Source: Gordionus sp. m RMFG-2023
Lineage: Eukaryota > Nematomorpha > Gordioida > Chordodea > Parachordodidae
DNA length: 64,000 nt
Reading direction: 5' to 3'
Assembly: GCF_954871325.1 (NCBI RefSeq)
Contig: NC_088776.1
Coordinates: 3,603,985 to 3,667,984 of the forward strand
Shown here: piece by piece, positions 23,944 through 35,126 of the stretch
How positions within the stretch are numbered: position 1 is the first letter of the stretch
How the letters are laid out: each line of letters starts with the position of its first letter
Translations under genes and position numbers: made by a program
Notes under the pieces: model-generated
The model's database searches: none
The model's input: only the letters and a program-made list of their open reading frames with translations
Told to the model about the DNA's origin: nothing

Positions 23944-26900
23944 ATGGATTTGAATGAACTTATATTTGGGAATCCTATCATATTGGAAAATATATTAAAT
24001 AAATATCCAGCCAAATATCTTTTAGAAGTTAAAAAGTAATATATTATTTATTAAATAAATTTAAAAAGAAATAGAGTTAATAAATTTTGGACGTCTGTGA
24101 TAAATAGTATACTGGAAAAGAGATCTAGGATCTCTTGTGCTCTTTATGCTTTTCGCGAAAATAGCTTACTCGAACAATATATATCTTTAAATTATTTGGA
24201 TTTAATAGCCGAAGTAAATTTTTATAGACAGTATTTCAAATAAACCTTTATTTTTAGACTTTACCTATATATCCAGATTTTGCCATATTTATCATATCCT
24301 ATAATTTATATGCTCAATGTTATAAAATAAATGAATCTGGAGAACCTTTACAAATTAAACCATCATTATTTAATTATCTCAAATTAAAAATGCCAGCTGA
24401 TTGTATTATTCTATATATTATTACAGATGGAGTTATAGGTAATTTATAATAAACAAGCTTTTATACCTAATTTTATTAGGCACTTCCTATGATCCATATA
24501 TATATAATAATGGAAAATATTCTACTTGCAGTACATTTGAATATGAATCTTCACAATCTTTCTCTTCCTACTTATTTTCGACACGAAATCATTTAGCCAA
24601 GGACAAGTATCTGTCTGCCACTAAATCTAAACGATTAAATTTTGAAATGTTGGATATTCCTAGAAAGGATATTAAACATTTTATTAACCATAAAAATAAA
24701 TCAAAATGCAAATTTGATTTAGCAAAATATTTTTCAAACAAGAGGCATACAGATTTTCCATTTGATGCTAGATGTGTTCTCTTCTTTGCTGATTCTATCA
24801 TAGAAACTCAAATATTAAGAAAAATATTGATAATAATACGAGATACTTATGAAAGCAACAATTCCAAGATCAAAATAATTGGTGCACTTGTAGATGGATT
24901 GGATATATTAACTAATAATTCTCATACATTTAGAAATAGGTTATTCTTATAATTATGATATTATCTTTACTTTAAAGTCTTTTGTAATTTAAGGTATTAT
25001 GCTGATACCCATAATGATATACTTCCAGATATTTTATTTGACACAATTTTTTGCATCTAAAATTGAAAAGACTCAAACTTTGATCATATTTATCTAAATT
25101 TGGTAATATAATTTCTTATATATCAATAATAATATGATTTGTAAGAATATTTTAAAACTTGTCAGTTTTGCATTATCTAAATATATTTTAAAAAAACATA
25201 TATGATAGAGAAGATTCCCATAGAATAAAACACCACAAAATTTTTGAAAGGTTAGCACCAAGCATTCTATTGATCTTTTTGAGAGGGGAACAGATAAAAG
25301 ATGTGCTTCTAGAAATTATCCCTTCATCATGCATAGATCAGATTTCGCTGGGGAATAGAATCAAACATTTGAAAAACAGCTATAATGGTTATTTTTTTAA
25401 AATGATTCTACATTTTTCTTCTATTAAAAAAACAACAAGAATCTATTGTATACTGAATTATTAATTTATAGTTGATGATTAAATTCACTTTAATTAATAG
25501 GAAAATGTGGTGACTACCTTAGAATTGGGGTGCTCTTACTTGAGATTTTGAAGTTTCTGAGTTAGGATTAGAACAAAATATCAGGTCAAAATTATAAGGA
25601 AAACCAAACACTTAATTTTTATCCCATTTTTATTTTACTCACTAATTAGTATAGTTAGGTAATGGCTTTATTTTAGTTTCTTCCAAATTTGAGCTGCTAT
25701 CATTTTAAGAAAAACCCCAAGGCCGAAATGATAGTTTTTGGCTAAAAACTTGGTTCAGCCGATTTTTTTTAGTAGGCTAAAAATAGGACTTAAACTGCTA
25801 AAAATATAGTGATTGCCCAACTATACTAAGGAGTAAGAGTTTAGTTTTATATCATACAATAGTATAAATTATGAGTTAGTTTGCTTTAATTGAGTTAAAA
25901 GTACGTGATCTTGTAGTTTTTTTAGATTTTTAAATCTTTAAAAAAGATGATATTGTAAAGAATTCAGATTTGTATAAAATGAAAAAAAAGAAGTATTTTA
26001 AGATAAATTTTTATTTAATATGATAATATTTAAATCAGACTGTTTCATAATCGAATATATAAATTTTTTCAAAAAGATAGTGTCATTCATTCTGTTTGTC
26101 TAGATTGAAAAAAAATTGAATATATTTGAAAAAAATGTCCAGCAAATTTATGAATAGATCTTGAACCTTAATTGATTATCTCATTTATAATTAACATAAA
26201 TAGAGGACTTTAAATCAAATCAAGGGAGTTTTCCACTTCGACATTTTCAAAATTTTTGAGTTAGAAGTGGATAATAAACTTATTTACCAATATATATATA
26301 AAAATAAAAACTAGATTTAAAAAAAAAATTTAATTTTTGCCCAAAGTTATAGTTCTGTCAAAATTGATCAATAAAGTTTTTCCTATATTTTGATTTTATA
26401 ATTTTTCATGTTGATTTTCTCACTTTAAACATTTGCGCAAGTGTAGCACTCCAATTCTAGGCCGGCAATATGTGTGCATAAATTTACATTTATTGTGATT
26501 TAACAACTTATTGATTTAATGAGATGGGTATCCATTTATTAATTAACATTTAATGATTGGAATTAAAGATAAAATAATTAATATTCAAAAAAATTTTATA
26601 ATTTAGCTCATCAAAAGATTTTCCAAACTATTAGCTGTTAAATCATGCTACACATTAATTTATTTCATTCATTATTATTCCCGTTTGTAAATAAATATAA
26701 GATAATCGCACTCTAGATTATTCGAATATTAAAAGTTTTTAAATTATAAGTTCTTGTCACCTTCCAAAAAAGGGGGAGTAGAACCCCCTAAGATCTTAAA
26801 TCCAAAATTCAGGATCTTTATAAGCTTTGTTTTAAGCCCAAATGCATCGTTATATTTCTTTTACGGGCCAGGCCTTACGGGTATCTGATATAAAATATAA

Positions 26901-28837
26901 TAAATTTATTCTAATTTACCAAATAAAATCGTTTTATTTTATTATGTTAGTTCCATTATTGTTACAAACACATTTTTTTTTTGAATTTTAACATTTGTTT
27001 TGCAATAATCTTCAAAAATTTTAATCAGATAAACGAACATGGCTCAATTTTGTTGGTGCGTTACCTTGAATTCATAGTGGCGCGATTGCGATCGCGATTT
27101 AACAGCTGATTGATTTTTAAAATCTGTTTACGAGATCAATTTTTATTTATTAATATTAATTTTATCTTTAATTCAAATTTTAATAATAATCTAAGAAATA
27201 ATGATTTTAATAAAGAATAATTGATTCTCATAAACAGATTTTAAAAATCAATTAGCTGTTAAATAGTATTTTCCTAATGGTGATCAGTAGTGTGGGTCTA
27301 TTTTTAAAAATAGTGGAATCGAGAGATTATATCCAAAATAAATATTATGTAAGCCCTGGGAGATTTTGCTCATAGATAGCAGAAAGGTTTGGACCGCCAC
27401 TATAAGCCATGGCGAAAATATTGAGTGAGTCATTTTTAAAAATCGGCCCAAATGGAGCTATTTTTGCATGACTAGGGGACAGAGTTGTTAAAGGATCTAG
27501 ATACGTATCTAGATCCTGTATCGATATAAAAATGTGGGATCTGTATCTCGATAGATTTTTGATTAAAATATCGGTATCTAGATATTATTTTAGACGATGT
27601 ATCTGTATCTAGATCCATTAAAAAAGTATCTTTTAACAACTCTGCTAGGGGAGAATTTTTTTCACTGGAATCAATTCATAGATGGCACCTATGAATGCGG
27701 CTTTTTTATAAAAATATGCGTAAGCGGGCATTTTTTTTTGAAAAAAAATTAACCTGCTAAAGACAAATGCTAATCGGAAAAAAAAATTTGAATTTAATTT
27801 CATATATTAATCGTTTTTGACTTGTTCTGAACACTCGGCTAAAATTAATATTTAAATAAATTTAAAAAAAAATACATATATATATATATTTATAAAATAA
27901 ACCTTCTTCTAGAGGTAACGCGTTACTTTTTATAGTAATGTTTACAGCACTAATAATTTCGCATATTTTAGTAAATTTTTACATATTTAAAATATGCTAA
28001 AAGATAACGTAATTGTTACTCAAAAGAAAAATATTTCGTTATTTTTACTCGTTACTTATCCGAAGATAGTAGCGAAAAACGAAGTTATTTTTTTTAGTGA
28101 CATTACTTTATGAAACTACTTTTCGTACTAAAATGCTATAGCTAAATGTTTAGAAGACCCTGATCTGATTATAATAATTTTTATTATAGTAATTATTTGG
28201 TATTACAAATTTCAATAAATTTTAAATCCATAGATTTTTTTATCAAGAAGTATTCAAATTTTTATGTTTTCCTTGTGAAAAAAAAGCTTTAGCATCTACT
28301 TTCGCCGATAGACACCTTAACCCGTTCGCCTTCATGTTCTCCTGCATAGGGAGGGGTAAACATATTTACTCTTGGCAACAAAACGTCGAGAGTCTTATGT
28401 TCCACTCCTATTTTCCGGATGTTCCTATCGTAGGCCTTTTCGGCAATGGAGAGATCGCTTACCAGTCTCCCGGTTGCCAAACTTACGATGCCGACAAGGT
28501 CAAAACGTCAAACAAATCTTTCGAAGACGAGCCTAAAGTGGGACAAAGCGCGGATAATCATGATGATGCTATCCCAAGAAATGACACAATACTTTACAGA
28601 GAATTTGGATATAAACATACGAATGATCCCCAAGATTTTGAACAGATTTTAAATTTAGCAGGAAAAAACCCGGATTCAATTCCTGGCGATGATGACCCGG
28701 ATGACCACCGCAGTCGATTGATTTTAGATGAAATGACGCAAGGGGATAGAGACAAGAAGCCTAAGCTGACCTCGGCTCAATTCATATATTACTATTCTAC
28801 GATTTTTTGTGTAGTCGTTATAGATCGCGATATTTAA
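23944..28837 (+). CDS. FBXO22: F-box only protein 22-like (F-box + FIST), six exons
   Basis: Exons: 23944-24035, 24075-24213, 24258-24438, 24480-24939, 25251-25387, 28293-28837. All have GT/AG borders and the phases close to an uninterrupted 517-residue protein. Residues 1-50 (NPIILENILNKYPAKYLLEV, then VKKVNKFW) match an F-box. CIILYIITDGVIG, KIKIIGALVDGLDIL and GEQIKDVLLEI follow the FIST domain of FBXO22 in order, and FMFSCIGRG (350-358) and FGNGEI (387-391) match its C-terminal signature. In mammals FBXO22 is the substrate receptor of an SCF (SKP1-CUL1) ubiquitin ligase; the same role is inferred here. The protein is longer than the human one (about 403 residues), mainly through a polar insert after FGNGEI, before a final YYYSTIFCVVVI that parallels the human SYTTIMALI tail. 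Intron 5 is 2.9 kb and holds transposons, while the others are 39 to 311 bp. ATTAAA at 28845 may be the poly(A) signal. Confidence 0.85.
27064..27264. mobile_element. Truncated Harbinger-like MITE with internal palindrome
   Basis: It begins CCTTGAATTCATAGTGGCGC after TTA, matching the left end of the element at 13877. Beyond it, 27097-27140 and 27220-27264 are near-perfect inverted repeats (atttaacagctgattg... / ...caattagctgttaaat) around an 80-bp loop. The matching right terminal repeat is not seen, so the copy is incomplete. Confidence 0.65.
27340..27475. mobile_element. MITE remnant (AAATATT inverted-repeat family)
   Basis: It shares 'ttttgctcat...gcagaaaggttt' and 'gaaaatattgagtgagtc' with a stretch at 1345-1500 and resembles the better-defined elements at 29309-29534 and 30133-30310. 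Ends not resolved. Confidence 0.4.
27480..27644. mobile_element. hAT-type MITE, intact ends and 8-bp target duplication
   Basis: A 165-bp element, CAGAGTTGTTAAAGGATC...TCTTTTAACAACTCTG, flanked by perfect direct repeats CTAGGGGA (27472-27479, 27645-27652). Same family as 1134-1297, with the same 'gtatctagat' interior. The terminal CAGAG and 8-bp duplication indicate hAT mobilisation. Confidence 0.9.
27905..28130. mobile_element. hAT end fragment (GTAACGCGTTAC family)
   Basis: Sequence such as gtaacgcgttac, gtttacagcacta and ctcgttactt matches the subterminal repeats of the hAT element at 35127-37761. No transposase and no paired end; a decayed solo fragment in the FBXO22-like intron. Confidence 0.6.
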
Positions 28838-29308
28838 ATTGTATATTAAAGAATATGTTCCGTTGCAATACTTTATTGACGTTGATAAATTATAGCCAAA
28901 TATTTTCAAGAGTTTAAAATTATAATTAAAGGGCCCCTCAAATTTAGAAATAATGTCGCGAATATATAATGTATAACATTTTTATTTGTATCGTGTAAAA
29001 AAATATTCGATTTGATATGAAATAATATAACAGTTCCGGTTTCTAAGATTGCTAAAAAAATGGATATCGGTTCTTAAATTTGGCGCGGTTTTGGGGCTTC
29101 GTGTTTCAAATTATCATATCGGATCCTGTTGTGGCCGGAATTTTAGGCGTCAACTGAATTCGGAAATAAAATATATTTTAAAGCTTCGGTACAGATTTTT
29201 ATTTTTAATAAAAAATTTTTTACGGTACCTGGTCTAGGCTATTCTGAATTAATTTTATAAATTGAAAGTATTGAGCAGTAAATGATTTTTCAAACGCTTC
29301 CATTTTAC

Positions 29309-29534
29309 TGGTGTCATTAGATGGTTCGATTTGAGCTGATTTTTTAAAAACGGCTAACTCAATATTTTAGTCACGAAATATTGACTATAAGCCTCAAGAT
29401 TTCGCTAATGGATGTCCAAAACTTCGTGCCATCTGTGACCAAAATCTTCAGGCTTGGATAATATTATTCTGGATAAAATATTTAGCTAGCCGTTTTCAAA
29501 TAACAGGCTCAAATCGAGCCATTTAACAACACTA
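29309..29534. mobile_element. hAT-like MITE (TAGTGTTGTTAAATGGCTC ends)
   Basis: A 226-bp element with long imperfect inverted repeats. The right end, read inward, is TAGTGTTGTTAAATGGCTCG and continues toward gaaaacggcta; the left end is TGGTGTCATTAGATGGTTCG with a matching aaaacggcta. Flanks are cattttac and tattttac, an 8-bp duplication with one mismatch. Related pieces lie at 30133-30310 and 54640-54724. Confidence 0.75.
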
Positions 29535-30132
29535 TATTTTACGGTTTTTTTTTATTTCAACGGAATAATTCTGATTTGCTAGGGTAAGAAATTATGGCAG
29601 CTAAGAAATCACTCTACAAAACAGTATTTCGTTCGCCTGAGAATTAGGTTAATATATATTCCGTGTTAAACAACTCGATTTTTTTTAAAAAACGACTAAC
29701 CCAATATTGTTTGGCTGTAAAATTAGAAAAAGTGGAGATGGAATAATCTAATTGTTTTTTATTTATTTCTGAAATTTCAAATATAATAAAATTGTGGTGG
29801 TTGAATTGTAGTAGTTTACTAGTCAATGTGCAAACCATAACGAGGACTGTAATGGTGGTGATACTAGAAATTATTTTGTTCGGTGTGCCTATTTCGCGAT
29901 TAATTGTGGAGTAGATTAAGTACTGTTTATATATTTAGAATTATATTAACTTAAATTTTACCTTACTTGTTATATTATTTCTTTCACTAAATAATATTGA
30001 TGTTATTTACTTTTAAAAAGTATATATATATATATAGAATTTATTAAGTTAATAGTCAATTAGTTATATTTTAAAATAAATTTATTTTGTGTCGATATCT
30101 TTTAAATTTTTACACCATATTAACAAGGACCC

Positions 30133-30310
30133 GATTTTTTTTTAAAACGGCTAACCCAATATTTTAGCCAAAAAATATTACGTAAGCCCCGAGATTCGTT
30201 AACAGATGCCAAAATCTTTCTGCCATCCACGAGGAAAATCTTCGAGTTTGTGTAATATTTTTTTGGCTAAAATATTGTACCCCTTTTTTAAAAAATAGAG
30301 CCTTTTAAAC
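30133..30310. mobile_element. MITE, same family as 29309-29534, ends eroded
   Basis: The paired inner blocks (aaaacggctaacccaatattttagcc and ggctaaaatattgta...aaaatagagcctttt) are inverted relative to each other and match 29309-29534. The outermost bases are diverged and no target duplication is certain. Confidence 0.6.
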
Positions 30311-31434
30311 AAGACTTCATATGCACTTGGTCGAAAATGTCTTTTTTTAAAAAAAAACAAATCAATTTTTTTTTTATAATTATCCTATTCTTTATAAAAA
30401 ATCAGAAAATATTTATTAAATTTTTGAAAACAATAGAAACTTAATTTTTAAGATTTCTTGGTCGTATAATTACGAAAAGTGAAGACGGATTAATCTAATC
30501 CTCAGGCGACGATTTATATAAAAACATTTGCTCTTTTGTCCAAACAAGTTTCTGGTAATGTTATGAGGGTTCTGATTTGTTTGGGGTTCTTGGTCCAAAT
30601 TCTGATCATGAACATACTGAAATGGATTCATATTTTTTTAAAGGCTACTTCTGAAAATACAAATACAGCCCCACTCCCCACCCCAACTAAGTGCTCTAAT
30701 CTTACCATTTTTTCAACCAAGGTCTCTGGTTAATAATTGGAAATGATGAATGGTGACTGAATACCAATGAATATCAGAAGGTAAATAATTTTTTTCACAG
30801 CTCGTTAATAATTTTTAAATTTATATTAAAAAATTATAGCCAGCATATTTTTAGTTAAAATAAACTTACAGATTCGTAATTGAATTCATGGAAAACAACA
30901 CCGCAAAAATTTCTAAAAATAAATAAATAGAAGATAATATATAGCCTGTAAAGCTAACAAAATAGAAGCAGGGCACGAGAAAGAAGACTCATGGCTAAGA
31001 CATTTTTTTGCAAATCTTCTTCTGGAAGTTACCTATATTTAAAATATATTAAATAATTAGGAGGAACAAACATCCCTTTGGCTCAATCAAAATTTTGTAT
31101 TATTTTAAAAAATTATCTATTCATTGCAATCATGTTCGAAATTTATTAAAAATATACTTTAATTCAGGAAATTTTGACAAGTAATTATAGAAAAAAGAAG
31201 GAACACAAACTATAAAAAAATTTGAAAAAACAATACTTGCATTCATAATTTTTCTAATAACTAGCTCAATAGCAAATTTCAAATATTACATCTTAATTTC
31301 CTAAAATATTTATTGGTAATTTCTAAACTTAAATGAAATTTATTCTAGATTAATATTTAGAATGATAAATAAGGTGTTTAATTAAAAAATGGGAATTTTT
31401 ATTATATACCATATGGATAAAAAAATTTTTAAAT

Positions 31435-31582
31435 ATGGAAATTTATCCTAACTTCAGTAATCACAGGGGTAAGAGCATGATAAAGCAAAGAAAGAAACAT
31501 CAAAAATTATGGAAATTTATCCTAACTTCAGTAATCACAGGGGTAAGAGCACAATAAAGCAAAGAAAGAAAGAGCAAAAATT
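31435..31582. repeat. 74-bp tandem duplication
   Basis: Two head-to-tail copies (31435-31508, 31509-31582) beginning atggaaatttatcctaactt. They differ at only a few bases. Confidence 0.9.
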
Positions 31583-34500
31583 GGGAATCTTGCTTATATC
31601 TCCTAGAAGATTTTAAAGTATATTTGTTGGTAATAGATGCTTTTTGTGACTTAGAACAAGTTCCATCATAGGTGCAGAATATAGTTATCATATTTAGAAA
31701 GAATAAATTTATTGTAACAGAATAAGACAAAATAGATTCTAATCTAACAAGAATTTCAATTTTAAAAAAAATATTAAAATCTAAAAATATATTCAATAAT
31801 TCAGTGCTTGGACACCTTATTCAAAAAATAAATATTATTAATATATCTTAAAATTTTTGATTGTCTCGTTAATAAAAATTCACTGGTAGTAGCTTGTTAC
31901 TTTGCCACTGGTAAAAATTTTAAGTTTTATTTTAATGCTAAGTCCAGATTTTAAAATCATCACATTACATGGCCCACTCCTAGACTGCATTTATTATAAA
32001 AGTAAAGATAATGATGATATCATATAATAAATACTAAACTTGTACTCTATCCTATTTAAATATAAAATTAAATAACTTTATTAAAATTATTCTATAAATA
32101 CATGCTTTAATAAAAAATAGCTCATTCAACAATATTTCCAATTTAAAAAAATCTTTTCATGTGACATCAATGGTTTCACTTCTATTTGTCAAATTTTTTG
32201 TAAATTTCTAATTAATTTATTATTATTGTACAGTATATATAAGAATACCTCGAGCTTGTATAAGATGTTTACGTGTAATACTAACGCTGGAAGCCGATAT
32301 GGCAATTTTTTTAGCAATTTTTAATATATTAATCATATCAAAATCGCTTTTTAAACTGACCTAAAAAAATATATTGAATATTTTAAAAATTTTACGATAT
32401 CAAAGCTATCCTGATCGAAATCAGGAAAACCTTTCCTATTCATTTAAAACTTGGTAGGAAGTAGAATTTTTGAACAGATCTTTCTTTTCTTTATCTTTAT
32501 TTGAAAGTTAGTGGTTTGAATGAATGAACACAAATGAGGAGATATAAAATCTTTTCAGTTTCATTCTTATAAATTAAATAATTAGTTTTCAAGTTTCATT
32601 TGTTTATATAAATTATCAATATGGGAAAGCCATAATGGCGTGATACAAGCTTTGTAATGGAAGATTCTTCAAGATGCATTTTAATGACCATATTGTCAGC
32701 TTGGAATGAGAAGAGAGAATTTTGCTAAATGCTAAAAGATCTTTGGCTGACATTTATAATAATAATTTTTTGGAATGGTTTATAATTCCTTATAGCAATG
32801 CACATTAAAAAAAATTCTTAAATCAATAGAATAAAATGAAAAACAAAATTATTTTAACATAAATAAAAATTAGGGATTTCCCTGAAATAAAGGAGGATAG
32901 GAAGCTAGTTGAATGGGAAATTACCTTGGAAAAGATATGATTGAATAAGTTTACTGAGTCTAAATCTAACAGAATGTGGTAGATAAAAATTAATCGCTTT
33001 AATTACGATTATATATATTAAAGATGGGCACGGCCTAAATAGGCCTGAACTGGTTTAAAAAAATGTCAAACCGGTTAACGTATGCTAACTATTTTTCCAG
33101 GTGGACAATAGATATTGATTGGGTTTGGCTAAATAAAAATTTAAGCCAAAATAAGTGCATAGTAAAATATATTGTGGAGTAGGCTGAAAATCCTTAAAAG
33201 ATCTGCTTGAACTAATGCCGATTTTTGTTATTTGTTTGATATGATATAGATATAAATATTTAATTTTTTATTACATACGATTAAACAGAGAAGTAATTCA
33301 GGGGCGTCGCTAGCCTTTACAATCTCAGGGGGCTCAGCTAAAAAAAAATTATGGTGGGCTTCGCCCCCCCTTCATACCCCCCAATTTCGGGCCGATTTTA
33401 TATTTATATATTTATCTTTTTAAAATTTGTTAAATCTGAACAATTATTATGAATTTCATATTTTGTCATTTATTATATTATGCATACAAAATAAACTGGC
33501 ATATAAATAATTAAAACAATACAAGACATTTATAAAAATAATATTTTTTAATACAAAATCTATTTATTATAGTATACAATATTTTCGATTGCTGATATAA
33601 AAAAAATATGCGTCTAAAGAATTACAAGTGATAAAAAAGGTTAATTAATTTAAACATATGCCTCAATTGATAATGGTTTTTAAAAACCACATAAGGCTAT
33701 ATAATTCTTAGCAACTTACATTGTCAAAAGGTCATGAAACTTATATAACTCTCTGTTACCATTTTAGACAATGATTTATAGAATGGACTAATAAGAAAAA
33801 ATTTATAGGCCTTATCAAATTAACAATTCTTGAAGAAGAGAATATAAACGACCAATCCAAATCATAAAACTATACTATATAGTAGTTAGAGCGTCCTCTT
33901 GGATGATATGGTGGAAGTTAGATGAGTAATCAAGAAAATTATTGTGAGATATTAAATTTCTAAAAGATTATCTTCCATTTTTAATGATATATAAACGACT
34001 ATACAGTTGACCATTGTTGCATATCTAAAATATGCAATCATATGTTCTCAGCAGGTGTAGTAATAATATTAAACTAATAGAAACCCGTCAAATATTATGG
34101 GGAATGAGATTTTTATTTATTGTTTACGATAGATGTCATGCCAGGTTCAAGCTCACAATATTAGAAGCATCCAAGATCTTATAATTATAAAAAAGTTTAT
34201 CAAGCCCAGCTCAACCAATTTGTAAAAGATATTCACAAGTCAGATGCAAGCCAATATTAATTTTGAGGTTCCAAGCCCAGTCCTACCCATTATAATTTTG
34301 AAAATTTTTTCCAGCCTCGGAGATAGTTAAATTTTTAATATCATCACATGAACGGGAAATATCTGATTTACCAATTAGTCTAATATGGAAAAAAAACATG
34401 TAAATACCGTATTAAGGGAAAGGGAAGGCCTGGGCAACCCCTTATTATAGAATCATGACAAATAAAATAAAAATAACCGACTCTTATACTTTTTTGTAAT

Positions 34501-34934
34501 ATGATCAATTAAAATTATATCTAAAAAATAAATTGTTGTTTATTATATAGGGTTATTGTTGTTTTTCAGATAAATTTAATGTATGTCTTGCATTTCCAAA
34601 ATTATTTGTCAAAGAATTTGATAAGGGATATATATATTTTTATGTTAAGTAAAATAAAAATGCTATCTATTTAAATTACAAAAATGCCATTAAACACTAA
34701 TGAAACTTATATGCAAATTATTTATATATTTTTTAAGATATTTTTTTTATTGACATATAAATTTAGGATAATTTTTTTAAAAAATAATGAGGATTAATTA
34801 TTATGTATTTGATAAAATTAAGAGCAAATCCTTGTTGACATTTTAATTTTTGATGGAAAAAGCCACAAAATAAATCTGGGCGGTCGTCTGGAGAGGAAAT
34901 AATTAATGTATAATTTTATATCATTTAGGGTTGT

Positions 34935-35090
34935 AGATGAAAATAATGACGGATTAACAAAGCAGTGTACAAAACACATTACGTCTTGATAAAGATGATA
35001 TGCCTATGCCTTGGTATACTGGTAAAAGAAGAACGCAAAAGGATATTTCTGTCAATGTCAGCATTGGTATCCCCTCTAAAATAGAATCAT
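34935..35090 (+). other. Coding-like remnant ending in a GKRR-containing frame
   Basis: After an acceptor-like atcatttag the frame reads VVDENNDGLTKQCTKHITS and stops. A neighbouring frame reads LRLDKDDMPMPWYTGKRR to a stop at 35088. One frame change separates them, so this looks like a captured or decayed exon. The Gly-Lys-Arg-Arg would suit an amidated peptide precursor, but no signal peptide or gene context supports that. Unassigned. Confidence 0.2.
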
Positions 35091-35126
35091 AAACGACAAT
35101 TAACTCAACCATAAAATGGTTGTAAG

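Larger units (their letters stand above)
25388..28292. other. FBXO22-like intron 5, transposon-rich
   Basis: A 2.9-kb intron. No further exon is needed for phase or family alignment. It contains the MITEs at 27064-27264, 27340-27475 and 27480-27644 and a hAT end fragment at 27905-28130; 25500-27000 shows only AT-rich sequence. Confidence 0.7.
28838..33298. other. Intergenic region with MITEs
   Basis: Outside the MITEs and the short tandem duplication listed separately, I see only AT-rich sequence without a recognisable gene. Open frames of 60-98 codons here show no family match I can name. Confidence 0.6.

Noticed and set aside
31500-31796. Minus-strand 98-codon frame
   Set aside because: Mostly hydrophobic AT-derived residues and partly covered by the 74-bp tandem duplication; no recognisable domain.
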